DNA from: UBA11872 sp965198285
GTDB taxonomy: Bacteria > Chloroflexota > UBA11872
Direction: 5' to 3'
Length of the DNA: 64,000 bases
Assembly (NCBI GenBank): GCA_965198285.1
Contig: OZ240251.1
Span: forward strand, 372,001 to 436,000
Within the stretch, counting starts at the first letter, position 1. Each line of letters opens with the position of its first letter. Positions 43,479 through 51,790 of this stretch are shown piece by piece. The notes below the pieces were generated by a model. The model was not told the DNA's origin. It did not search any database and was given only the letters and a program-made list of their open reading frames with translations. Position numbers and translations under genes: made by a program.

Positions 43479-44507
43479 CTAGCAGCCGAGGCCCAAGGTA
43501 AGAAGGCACGCCAAGCCTCGCATCAGTTCGGCGGTGCCGACCGTAATGGCTGCGGCAAGGTCCGCAAGGGCTACCACGGTCATCGCCCCGGCCTCGATCA
43601 AGTCTCGCGCAATTTCGGGGTTGCCGGACCGCACGGCGTTCTCCACGACCCCCGGGGCGTTGGGGTCGGCACCGGCATCGAGGAGCAGGGCCACGACTGC
43701 CCTGTCGCCTCGCTCGACGGCCGCGGCCAAGACAGAAACGCCATCCGCATCCGGGACGTTGGGATCGGCGCCAGCGTCCAGCAGCAGCTTCAATATCCCT
43801 GTTTCGCCGCGCCGGATAGCGGCAGCGACGACAGGATCACCATCCGCCGTGACAGTGTTGGGATCGGCACCAGCGTCGAGGAGCACGGTCACGACCTCGC
43901 TGTCGCGAAGTTTGACTGCCCAGGCCAGGGGAGTTTCGCCATCCGCATTCGGCACGTTGGGATCGGCGCCGGCGTCGAGGAGCACGGTCACGACCTCGAT
44001 GGCGCCCCGCATAGATGCTTGGAGCACTGCTGTGTCCAGGACAGGGTTGCCCCTTGCATCCCGGATGTCCGGGTCCGCGCCCGCCTCGAGGAGCGTGGTC
44101 ACGACAGAGATATTGCGTCGCTCGACAGCCTCCACCAGTACAGGCTTGCCGCGCAGGGAGCGGGCGCTCGGATCGGCGCCGGCGTCAAGCAGCATCCGCA
44201 GCATCTCGACATTGCTGTCAGTCACGGCCAAACCCAGGATTGGGACACCGTCCCGGTCGAATGCGTTGGGGTCGGCGCCGGCATCCAATAGCGTTCGCAC
44301 GATTCCCGAGTCGCCAAGATCGACAGCTGCCGGTAAGGCTGAGCGACCGTTGTCGTCCCGGTAGTTGGGGTCGGCGCCGGCCCAGAGCGAGAGTTCGACC
44401 AGCGGCGTCCGACGCTCAGCAACGTGGTCCAGCAGCAGCGCATCGTTGCTGAGGATCAGCCTCGCCACTAGGAAAAGAAGTACAAGCACGGCGAGCGCCA
44501 CAACCAT
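43479..44507 (-). CDS. Membrane-anchored ankyrin-repeat protein, copy C (longer)
   Basis: About 342 residues from the ATG at 44505-44507. It has a transmembrane segment (about 1-22), the same NDALLLDHVAERRTPLVEL cap as copies A and B, eight or so ankyrin repeats (LLLDAGADPN units), and the shared ending CLLTLGLGC. An in-frame extension upstream reaches 44738, but that part lies within the IS5 element, so I exclude it. The insertion lies only about 31 bp upstream of the start codon and has probably replaced the native promoter region; the gene may be silent or driven from the element. Confidence 0.85.
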   Translation of the reverse strand: MVVALAVLVLLFLVARLILSNDALLLDHVAERRTPLVELSLWAGADPNYRDDNGRSALPAAVDLGDSGIVRTLLDAGADPNAFDRDGVPILGLAVTDSNVEMLRMLLDAGADPSARSLRGKPVLVEAVERRNISVVTTLLEAGADPDIRDARGNPVLDTAVLQASMRGAIEVVTVLLDAGADPNVPNADGETPLAWAVKLRDSEVVTVLLDAGADPNTVTADGDPVVAAAIRRGETGILKLLLDAGADPNVPDADGVSVLAAAVERGDRAVVALLLDAGADPNAPGVVENAVRSGNPEIARDLIEAGAMTVVALADLAAAITVGTAELMRGLACLLTLGLGC

Positions 44508-44538
44508 GACGGTGCTGACGGCGAGCCCTGGACGACCT

Positions 44539-44542
44539 CTAA
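44539..44542 (+). repeat. Left target-site duplication (CTAA) of the IS5 element
   Basis: CTAA here and at 45718-45721 flank the terminal inverted repeats and fit the YTAR target of the IS5 group. Confidence 0.65.
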
Positions 44543-45717
44543 GAATCCTCTGAATAAGCCCGGTGGTTGCGGCAGGGCCTATGCTCACGAGCGACGGACA
44601 GCCGCTGAGGGCCATGATGCTGCCGCAACGCTCATTTGCCGACGTGGAGTACGACGGACAGCCGCGCCAGACGCGGCGGGGGCGCTTTCTGCAGCGCATG
44701 GACGCGCTGATGCCGTGGGCGTGGCTCGAAGCGCGCATCCGGCCGGTCTACCCGACCGGGACGCGCGGACGGCCCCCCTATCCGCTAGCCATGATGCTGC
44801 GGACTCACTGCGTGCAACTGTTCTACAACCTCAGCGACCCGGCCATGGAAGACGCGCTCTACGACAGCGTGGCCGTGCAGCGCTTCGTGGGCCTCACCGC
44901 ACGGGGCCCGCGCCCCGATGAGACGACCATCCTGCACTTCCGGCACCTGCTGGAACGCCATGCATTGGGGGAGGTGCTGCTGGCCGAGATCACTCGGCAT
45001 CTGGCGGCGCAGGGCCTGCGGCTGCGGGAAGGCACGATCGTGGACGCGACCATCCTCGACGCGCCGGCGTCGACGAAGAACCGCGCCCAGGCGCGCGACC
45101 CGGAGATGCATCAGGTCAAGAAGGGGAACCAGTGGTACTTCGGGATGAAGGCGCACATCGGGGTGGACGCGGTCACGGGGCTGGTGCATAGCGTCGCGAC
45201 GACGGCGGCCAACGTGGCCGACATGACGCAAGTGCCGCGGCTCCTGCACGGCGCCGAGACGCGCGTGTGGGGCGACGCGGGGTATCAGGGCGTGGCCCGG
45301 CGCCCGGAGCACCGGGGCCGGCGGGTGGACTGGCAGGTGGCGCTGCGCCCAGGGCAGCGGCGGCGCTTGGCGCCCGGCAGCGCCGCCGCTCAGGCGGAGC
45401 AGCGCAAGGCCTCGATCCGGGCCAAGGTGGAGCATCCGTTTCTGTATGTGAAACGCCACTTCGGCTACGCCAAGGTGCGGTATCGGGGGTTGGCCAAGAA
45501 CCGGACCCGGCTGTGCCTGCTGTTGGGGTTCGCCAATCTGCTGCTGGCGGCGCGCGCCGCGCCAGCGTAAGCGGGCGAGCTGCGCCCCGCGCGGGGGCGC
45601 CCGCGGCCTGCACCGCCGCTAACGGGGCGCTGCGGTCCCGAAACGCCGTCACCCCGACGCCCCAAGGCACCCTGCTGCTGCCCCGGCGCTCTGGCACCCC
45701 GGTTGTTCAGAGGTTTC
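44543..45717 (+). mobile_element. IS5-family insertion sequence (IS5 group), complete
   Basis: A 1,175-bp element. The left terminus GAATCCTCTGAATAAGCC and the reverse complement of the right terminus GAAACCTCTGAACAACCG are imperfect inverted repeats, immediately flanked by CTAA duplications. It contains one full-length transposase gene. It appears structurally intact and recently inserted, between ankyrin copy C and the secreted ankyrin gene. Confidence 0.85.
44614..45570 (+). CDS. IS5-family DDE transposase
   Basis: About 318 residues. The N-terminal domain has SFADVEYDGQPRQTRRGRFL and RPPYPLAMMLRTHCVQLFYNL. The catalytic domain carries the first aspartate in IVDATILDAP, then DPEMHQVKKGNQWYFGMKAH and the second aspartate in VWGDAGYQG. 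The final glutamate lies in RAKVEHPFLYVKRHFGY, the classic IS5 DDE arrangement. The start is taken at ATG-ATG (44614), preceded by GAGGG; an upstream in-frame ATG exists at 44581. There is no frameshift. Confidence 0.92.
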   Translation: MMLPQRSFADVEYDGQPRQTRRGRFLQRMDALMPWAWLEARIRPVYPTGTRGRPPYPLAMMLRTHCVQLFYNLSDPAMEDALYDSVAVQRFVGLTARGPRPDETTILHFRHLLERHALGEVLLAEITRHLAAQGLRLREGTIVDATILDAPASTKNRAQARDPEMHQVKKGNQWYFGMKAHIGVDAVTGLVHSVATTAANVADMTQVPRLLHGAETRVWGDAGYQGVARRPEHRGRRVDWQVALRPGQRRRLAPGSAAAQAEQRKASIRAKVEHPFLYVKRHFGYAKVRYRGLAKNRTRLCLLLGFANLLLAARAAPA

Positions 45718-45721
45718 CTAA
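45718..45721 (+). repeat. Right target-site duplication (CTAA) of the IS5 element
   Basis: It matches the left CTAA at 44539-44542. Confidence 0.65.
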
Positions 45722-45887
45722 CGGCTTCCCGTGCGGGTATTCGGACTCGGGACATCACAGGATCAACTCCGGCCTGCCCGGCGCGACGCGTGGCTGCGCT
45801 TTACGCCGGTGACCTTGACGACCCTATCCAGCACGCCGGGCCGGCCAAGGGAGCACTGGCGAGACCGCGGCGCACTAGGTCGAATGG

Positions 45888-46934
45888 TCAGAACGCCCAG
45901 GCGAAGACGCCGCGCACGTCCTCGCGGTGGTCGCCGCGGCAGCCGGCCTCGGCCTGGTCGCCGAAGGCCCGCTGGTAGATGCCGACGTTGTTGTCGTTAC
46001 CCAGGTGGTTCTCCACGATGTCGTTCAAGTCGATACAGGTCGTGGGCCAGCCGAGTTCTGGCGCAACGGATGGCGCCGCCAGCAGGATCTGCACGATCTC
46101 GGGGTGATCGTAGAACTGCGCCCGGCTCAGGGCCGATCGGCCTCGCGCGTCCGGCGCACTCACGTCAGCACCGGCGTTGACGAGAATCCGGACAATCTCG
46201 GTGTGCCCGCGCCAGACACCTTCGAAGAGAAGTGGGTCCCCGTCGGAGTCCTCGGCGTTCACGTCCGCCCCGGCGTCCACCAGGATCCGCACGACGTTTG
46301 TGTGACCCCGCCAGATGGCCTCGCGGAGCACCGGGTCGCCGCTGGAATCGCTGGCGTCCACGTTGGCGCCGACATCCACCAGGACCTGCACGACACTTGC
46401 GTGATCCCGCCAGATCGCGGAGTGAATCACCGGATCGCCGTCGGAGTCCGTGGCGTTCACGTTGGCGCCCGCATCGGCAAGGATCCGCACGATCTCGACG
46501 TGGTCGCGCCAGATCGCCGAGTGGATGAGCGGGTCGTTGTCCGAGTCCCGCGTGTTGGCGTTGAGTCCGCCGGCCACCAGGGCGCGCACCTGCTCGGTCC
46601 GGCCCCGCCAGACGGCTGAGTACAGGGCGTCGTTGACCAGCGGCAGGGTCGATGCTGCGACGGCGGGCAACTGAGCGGGCGGCGCGAGATCGAAGGCCCA
46701 GCCGAACACGCCGCGCACGTCCTCGCGGTGGTCGCCCTGGCAGCCGGCCTCGGCCTGGTCGCCAAAGGCGCGCTGGTAGATGCCCACGTTGTTCTCTCGG
46801 CCCAGGTGGTTCTCGACGATGTCGTTCAAGTCGACGCAGGTGGTGGGCCACTGCGCGAAGACTGGCGTCGAAAGAGCCACGGCAGCGGCCACCGCTACCA
46901 TAGCCGCAATGACGATGGTTCGTATACGTCGCAT
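45888..46934 (-). CDS. Secreted ankyrin-repeat protein with two bracketing cysteine modules
   Basis: A 348-residue protein with a clear signal peptide (about 1-27, cleaving near VFA-QW). Residues 29-81 form a 53-residue module (WPTTCVDLNDIVENHLG, NNVGIYQRAFGDQAEAGC, GDHREDVRGVF) that recurs at 296-348 with 48 of 53 positions identical. Each copy has two cysteines. Between them lie six ankyrin repeats with an unusual conserved tryptophan (AIWRDH / AVWRGR). The protein is probably extracytoplasmic. I do not recognise the module as a named domain. Ankyrin proteins exported by symbionts can act on eukaryotic partners, but nothing here proves that. Confidence 0.88.
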   Translation of the reverse strand: MRRIRTIVIAAMVAVAAAVALSTPVFAQWPTTCVDLNDIVENHLGRENNVGIYQRAFGDQAEAGCQGDHREDVRGVFGWAFDLAPPAQLPAVAASTLPLVNDALYSAVWRGRTEQVRALVAGGLNANTRDSDNDPLIHSAIWRDHVEIVRILADAGANVNATDSDGDPVIHSAIWRDHASVVQVLVDVGANVDASDSSGDPVLREAIWRGHTNVVRILVDAGADVNAEDSDGDPLLFEGVWRGHTEIVRILVNAGADVSAPDARGRSALSRAQFYDHPEIVQILLAAPSVAPELGWPTTCIDLNDIVENHLGNDNNVGIYQRAFGDQAEAGCRGDHREDVRGVFAWAF

Positions 46935-47443
46935 CAGAGCCTGCCCTTCCTCGGTCGCACCCTATGCAGGAGTACGATTCTATCTCACTATAGATACTTC
47001 CGAACTAGTATCTTTCTACTATTGGGCGGCAGACGTCAAAGCGCGCGGGAGGGCCCGGAGTCGGCGAACGGCCTCAATCCCTCAAACGTTGCCCGCGTGA
47101 GACTGCGCGAGCCGCTCGGCCTTTAACCTCTCAGGCTGTATAGGGCCACGTGATGCGAGCATCACACCCTCACGGCCCTGGCAGTCGTGCAGGCAACGGA
47201 TCGCAGATGTCGCCGCGGTCTGGCTGGCTTGCAGGAACTGCCGTGGCCAGATTCCTCCAGATCCGGCCGGTCCACTCGATGTCTATGGAACCGCGGTGTT
47301 CCGCGGCAATCCACGTCTGCGCCCGATTCGGCTCGCAACCATGGTCGCGCCGATCGCCTTAGTCGACACCGAACCCAAGCGAGGCTCCGGGTTACGGGTG
47401 ACAAGGGTTTATCCAAGCGCGGGCGTCGCCTGGGCGTCAATCG
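46935..47443. other. Intergenic region upstream of the secreted ankyrin gene
   Basis: About 500 nt with no convincing gene. The first 110 nt are AT-richer and contain the inverted repeat at 46992-47013, which probably belongs to the secreted ankyrin gene's promoter region. Confidence 0.5.
46992..47013. promoter_or_regulatory. Inverted repeat AGATACT-N8-AGTATCT upstream of the secreted ankyrin gene
   Basis: A perfect 7-bp inverted repeat about 60 nt upstream of the start codon, in a short AT-rich patch. Its placement suits an operator. The neighbouring NarL-type response regulator is one candidate to bind it. Confidence 0.35.
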
Positions 47444-48136
47444 TCAGGCCTCGTCGTTATCCAGCAATCCGTTTCGCACAGCCCAGACCACCATCTCCTG
47501 ACTGGACTTCGCTCCGAGCTTGTCACGGATGGCGTAGATGGCGTTGCGGATAGTGAGCGGGCGATTACCCCTGGCCTCGCCAATTTCCGCATACGACATT
47601 CCCTCGGCAAACAGCTTGAGGATCTCCTGCTCGCGCTCGGTTAGCGGTGGCACTTCGGTAGTGGCGACCTCGCCGGAACTGTCGCGGACGCCGGCGAAGG
47701 CTCGCCGGACCACATCACCCGGCACGCGAAACTCGCCGTCAACAACGTCACGGATCGTCGCGAGCAGTTCGTCCTTGCCGGTGAACTTTTGCAGATAGCC
47801 CGTGGCGCCGGCGGCAATCGCGTCAATCACGGTGGTGTCATTGGTTGAAGCCGTCAGCACGAGCACGCGAGTTTCCGGCACGGCGGCCATGATTTCGCGG
47901 CAGGCGTCGACGCCGTTCTTTACCGGCATAATGACGTCCATGATGACGATGTCAGGCTTGAGGCGCTGAGCCACGTCCACGGCCTCACTACCGTCGCGGG
48001 CCTGGCCCACGACCTGGAAGTCTTCGGATCGATCCAGCATCTCCTGCAGGCCATCCCGCATGATGGAGTGATCGTCGACGATCATGACCCTGGTTGCTGG
48101 GCTTGCAGGCAAGTCGGCGACCTCCTCACGTTGCAT
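47444..48136 (-). CDS. NarL/LuxR-type response regulator
   Basis: A 230-residue regulator. The receiver domain has the acidic pair DD at 21-22, the phosphoacceptor D67 in IVIMDVIMPVKNG, and a lysine in FTGKDELL. The C-terminal LuxR-type helix-turn-helix reads LTEREQEILKLFAEGMSYAEI, with recognition helix NAIYAIRDKLGA. It overlaps the histidine kinase gene by 11 nt, forming a coupled two-component pair. The target genes are unknown; the ankyrin gene next door is a candidate by position only. Confidence 0.93.
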   Translation of the reverse strand: MQREEVADLPASPATRVMIVDDHSIMRDGLQEMLDRSEDFQVVGQARDGSEAVDVAQRLKPDIVIMDVIMPVKNGVDACREIMAAVPETRVLVLTASTNDTTVIDAIAAGATGYLQKFTGKDELLATIRDVVDGEFRVPGDVVRRAFAGVRDSSGEVATTEVPPLTEREQEILKLFAEGMSYAEIGEARGNRPLTIRNAIYAIRDKLGAKSSQEMVVWAVRNGLLDNDEA

Positions 48137-49499
48137 CGTAATCGATTTCGCACGTCACGGTTGTGCCGCTTCCGCAACTCCCAGATCCGACGTGCAGCCG
48201 GCCATTCATTCGCTCGGCGTTTGCACGCATGTACCTGAAGCCGTGCCCGCGCTCGGCATAATCGTCGGGCAGGCCGATGCCATCGTCGGAGATTGACATG
48301 CGCAGGCCGTTCTCTTGGAAGTCGAGCGCGACCGAGACCTTGCTGGCGCGGGCGTGCCGCAACGCGTTCGTGAGCGCATTGTGGGCGATTGAGAATAGCC
48401 GACTGCGGGTAACCGACGGCAGCGACGGTTCGAGACCAGTCTGTATTACCTCGGCGGAAATCGACGTGATGGTTTCAAAGGACGCAGCATGCAGTTCCAA
48501 CACACGGCTCAACGACCTGCCCTCGAATATCAGACCAGCATCGATAGGATGCCGAAGCTCCCACATCGCCGACTTGGAGAGCGCTGAGGTAGCCTCCAGC
48601 TTGGGTACCAGTTCTTGACTTGACGTCTCCGCCAACTCGCGCGCCGTGTCAATGCCAATCCCAATCATGAACACGGACTGAGCCGTCGTGTCATGAATAG
48701 TCTGTGAGAGCTCGATTCGCTCCTGCTGTAGCTCTCGTTCCCGTTTCACTGCACCTTCTCTTCGAATTCTCTCAGCTCTGGCCAGCAAATTCACCGATGC
48801 CACGACGGCATACATAACGACGATTCTGGCAAACAACACCTTCTCTTCCTTTGCCTCAACATCTAGTCCCGTACCAACGGTGAGGCATACAATCGCATAT
48901 GCCATTGCCACTGCGGTGGCCCACATAAAACTCAGTCTGAATGAGCTGAAGAAGACCGCGAACCAGGCCAGCGAAGGGTAGTACAATAGATAGAACAGAT
49001 TGTCATTTAAACCACCGCTGACCGCCGTACCGGCTGTGATGATGAAGACGTCCAGCAAACTAAGACCAAGCATCCACCGCAAGGTCACTGAACGACCCGC
49101 GACAACTCGATAGTGGACGGTGCCGTTTACCGTCGCAAGCAGCACGAGGAAACCAATGTAGACAGCATATGTAAACAAGCCGAATGTTGGCCGATAAATC
49201 AGTTCGATAATGCTGGCCACGTGAAGAAACCAGCGAACCCAAACAAAGACCTTCGCCGGGTATCTGAGCTCTTCGGGATCGGTTGAGTACGGGTGCCAGT
49301 TTTGTATTGCACCAGCCTCAGTCACGGCGTCCAACAGCCGCTTTGATCGACTCCTCAGAATTGAGTTTTTGCTCGACGAAATGAGGTGAGCAACGCGCTC
49401 TTCAGCCTGCGGTATCTGATTTCTATTCCCGAAGTTGGCCACAAAGACTCCCGAGAACCCGGCAAGCCTGGTTGGAACCGGCGCACGGCACGCAAGCAA
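48126..49499 (-). CDS. Sensor histidine kinase, NarX/DesK (HisKA_3) class
   Basis: Up to 457 residues. About six transmembrane helices lie between residues 85 and 240, followed by a short coiled linker (RREGAVKRERELQQERIEL). The phosphoacceptor is H269 in SQTIHDTTAQSVFMIGIG, and the ATPase domain has AHNALTNALRHA and SISDDGIGLPDD plus SGSCGSGTTV. The membrane-embedded sensor lacks a large extracellular loop, suggesting it senses a membrane or intramembrane signal. The exact start is uncertain; the first ~25 residues are not family-like. Base composition is lower in GC than most of the window. Confidence 0.9.
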   Translation of the reverse strand: MLACRAPVPTRLAGFSGVFVANFGNRNQIPQAEERVAHLISSSKNSILRSRSKRLLDAVTEAGAIQNWHPYSTDPEELRYPAKVFVWVRWFLHVASIIELIYRPTFGLFTYAVYIGFLVLLATVNGTVHYRVVAGRSVTLRWMLGLSLLDVFIITAGTAVSGGLNDNLFYLLYYPSLAWFAVFFSSFRLSFMWATAVAMAYAIVCLTVGTGLDVEAKEEKVLFARIVVMYAVVASVNLLARAERIRREGAVKRERELQQERIELSQTIHDTTAQSVFMIGIGIDTARELAETSSQELVPKLEATSALSKSAMWELRHPIDAGLIFEGRSLSRVLELHAASFETITSISAEVIQTGLEPSLPSVTRSRLFSIAHNALTNALRHARASKVSVALDFQENGLRMSISDDGIGLPDDYAERGHGFRYMRANAERMNGRLHVGSGSCGSGTTVTCEIDYDAT

Positions 49500-49749
49500 T
49501 CTACTTGGCTGGTCGCTCGCGGCAAAGAGCCTAGCGTTCCCGACATCGCTGCTAAACGAATGTCAAATACGCTCAGACTGGTACGCATCTTCACCTGATG
49601 GATACGTAACCATCATTACTTTAGCATCACCGGGCGAAGCGTCGAGCGCCCCGATTGCCGCGATGAGGAGTGCTCCTGACTGTCGCAACCGAAGCCAGCC
49701 TTCTTCGATTTCCCAGCTGTCTGAGTGTCAGTGCAGCCGCCTGCGACCG

Positions 49750-50235
49750 TCAGAGAGGGCGGGAGAGTCGGCGGCTGTCGGTGGTGTAGCCGAGCTTGCT
49801 GTAGAGCCGCAGCGCAGGCTGGTTGAACTCGTAGACGCTGAGCTCGATCTGGGTGAGGCCGCGGTGGCGGGCCCAGCGGTGGGCTTCGGTCATCAGTCGC
49901 GTGGCGATGCCGCGTCGCTGATGGGTTTGCGCGACGACGAGTTCCTGGACCATGGCGTAGCGTCGCGGCGTGAGGGCGGGGACATCGGGTACCTCAGGCC
50001 GCTCCAAGGCCTGCACCCGAACCAGTCCCACGACATTTCCATCCACTTCAGCCACGAACAGTGCCTGGTCGGTGTCGGCCAGGTGCGCGTCAAACAAGCG
50101 CCGCGAGCGGGCCGGTTGATCGGTTGGCCGAAAGCGGTCGGGGCGCTCCCGGGCATGGAGGGCATCGGCCTCGGCCCACAGACGGCAGGCGGCGTGGTAG
50201 TCGGTGGATTGGGCGAGTCGCACCCGCAATTGCAT
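49750..50235 (-). CDS. GNAT-family N-acetyltransferase, copy 2
   Basis: A 161-residue paralogue of the gene at 38990-39478, aligned along its whole length (motif A ELVVAQTHQRRGIATRLMTEA, motif B LSVYEFNQPALRLYSKLGYTT). The ATG at 50233-50235 is chosen by alignment with copy 1 and a GGAGATCC-like leader. The substrate is unknown. Confidence 0.9.
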   Translation of the reverse strand: MQLRVRLAQSTDYHAACRLWAEADALHARERPDRFRPTDQPARSRRLFDAHLADTDQALFVAEVDGNVVGLVRVQALERPEVPDVPALTPRRYAMVQELVVAQTHQRRGIATRLMTEAHRWARHRGLTQIELSVYEFNQPALRLYSKLGYTTDSRRLSRPL

Positions 50236-50524
50236 TGGAGATCCAGAATACGAGTGCGGTGCTAGCAAGGGCCCGAGCAGTGCCCTAGGAGGAAGGCGCA
50301 CCTGAGCGGACTTTGCGCAAGGAACGGATAGGTTCGGTCACAGAAAGCGGCTGAGAAGGCGCGGAACTCCTGCTGGTGGGACTAACGTCTCTCGGATGGT
50401 GACGGATGGCTCTGGAGCGACCGATAAGTCCGGGTCGGCTACCGGGTGGCTCAGGCGCCTCGGCGTGCCGGGATCAAGCTGTTGGTACGGGCGGAATGGG
50501 CTCGCCGCTGGAGGCTGGACGGCG

Positions 50525-50592
50525 TACAATCGTCGTAGTGGGTAGCGGAGAGCGCTATCGGCGCCCTCGCTCTGCGAGGGCGCTTTCAGTGT
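50525..50592 (+). ncRNA. Possible short RNA with terminator, tail-to-tail with the DUF3800 gene
   Basis: TACAAT at 50525-50530 could be a -10 box. About 30 nt later a perfect 10-bp stem (GCGCCCTCGC-TCT-GCGAGGGCGC, 50561-50583) is followed by TTTCAGTGTTT. This gives a predicted plus-strand transcript of about 55 nt. Alternatively the hairpin simply ends the convergent DUF3800 transcript, whose stop codon starts 3 nt away. No -35 is evident. Confidence 0.25.
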
Positions 50593-51647
50593 TTAAGGGG
50601 CCCGAAGCGCGCCCGGTGCGCCTGGACCACGTCGCGAATGTCGCGATCGGGAAAGATTATCAGGCCGAACTTCCCCATTGAGAAGTCCCCGCGCGCGTAG
50701 AAGCGCGGGCTGACCACGTCCCAGAACTTCGGCTCCACCGTGCAGCCGCTGCGCGTCCACTCGTAGACCTCGCGGGCGACGATGTCGGCCAGTTCCATGA
50801 CATCGGACCCGCGCTTGGGGGCGTAGTGCGCGCCTGGGTGCAATTGGCCGCGAAACGCGCCTCCGCTGACCCACTGCGTCCCATGCAGCAGCAGGTCAAC
50901 AACGACCGCCTGCCGCTCCGCATCCTCGCGCGGACCAATGCTCTCGAACATCAGCCGTCCGAACGGATGGTTTGGGCTATGGGCAAGAAAGTCGATATAG
51001 CGTTCGAGCAAGAGCGTGATTGCCAGCGGGTAGGCGCTGGTTGGCAGATACGGGTCAAGCGTTTCAGCCGTGAGCTTGGCCTTGCGAATGCCGGCACCGA
51101 AATACGTGGCAGGAGTCTCATGGATCAGCGACCGAATGGCCTCGTCGAACCGCTCTTCCCGCTCACGGACATTACCGAAGTAGAAACGCTCCTTGCGCTG
51201 GCGCATTAGTGGCTCGTGAAACGTGATGTCCGTGGTTCCAAAGAACTCCTGCTTGATGTCATCAGCTCGAGATTCGTAGGCGGAGATGTCTGCCGGGTCA
51301 ATGGCCACAGCTCCGATCGCGAACCACGATTCCGGTTCGTTCGGCTGTGATCCAGCTGACCCTGACTCGTCGAGATGCAAGACACTCTCCGGACGCCCCG
51401 CAGTAAGCGGATGGCCTGACCCAAGCCGATATCTCGTGCGCCGGGCGATGCGGTCGTTCGCCTGACGTCGAGCACGCCGTGCGCTGCGCTGGATATCGTC
51501 GAGGAGTTGGTTGCACGCATCCTCATGTGCGCCCGCGCGCCGCAGCATCGCCTCCAGCAGGTACCCGATGCGCTGGGCCTCTTCCAGGTAGCGCGCCTTC
51601 TGTCGAGCGAGGCGGCGCCCCTGGGGGTCGCCAGCGGAGTCCGGCAT
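50586..51647 (-). CDS. DUF3800 (RNase H-like) domain protein
   Basis: A 353-residue protein. The N-terminal ~75 residues are helical and very basic (RRLARQKARYLEEAQRIGYLL). The DUF3800 core begins SVLHLDESGSAG, with the first acidic pair (D, E) typical of this predicted RNase H-like nuclease family. It continues with ITFHEPLM, FGRLMFESIGPREDAERQ and a late aspartate in MELADIVAREVYEW. DUF3800 genes are common in mobile and defence-related regions, with no proven biochemical role. The location inside this island fits that. Confidence 0.8.
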   Translation of the reverse strand: MPDSAGDPQGRRLARQKARYLEEAQRIGYLLEAMLRRAGAHEDACNQLLDDIQRSARRARRQANDRIARRTRYRLGSGHPLTAGRPESVLHLDESGSAGSQPNEPESWFAIGAVAIDPADISAYESRADDIKQEFFGTTDITFHEPLMRQRKERFYFGNVREREERFDEAIRSLIHETPATYFGAGIRKAKLTAETLDPYLPTSAYPLAITLLLERYIDFLAHSPNHPFGRLMFESIGPREDAERQAVVVDLLLHGTQWVSGGAFRGQLHPGAHYAPKRGSDVMELADIVAREVYEWTRSGCTVEPKFWDVVSPRFYARGDFSMGKFGLIIFPDRDIRDVVQAHRARFGPLKH

Positions 51648-51790
51648 CAGGAGATTGACGTTTCCCGTGCCAGTCGGCGGCCTGGCTGGTGTTGGAGGAT
51701 TGCAGGACAGTTAGTTTCGGCGCGGCCCGGAACTGGCGCAACTCGGTCCGTGGGTTCCAAGAGCGTGGAGAGCGGGTCTGAGACTCGCCG

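Noticed and set aside
44508..44738. N-terminal extension of ankyrin copy C
   Set aside because: The open frame runs into the IS5 element, crosses its inverted repeat and overlaps the transposase antisense, so it cannot be native coding sequence.
47162..47440. Small frames in the region between the ankyrin gene and the response regulator
   Set aside because: No ribosome-binding site, no domain, and overlapping frames on both strands of similar quality.
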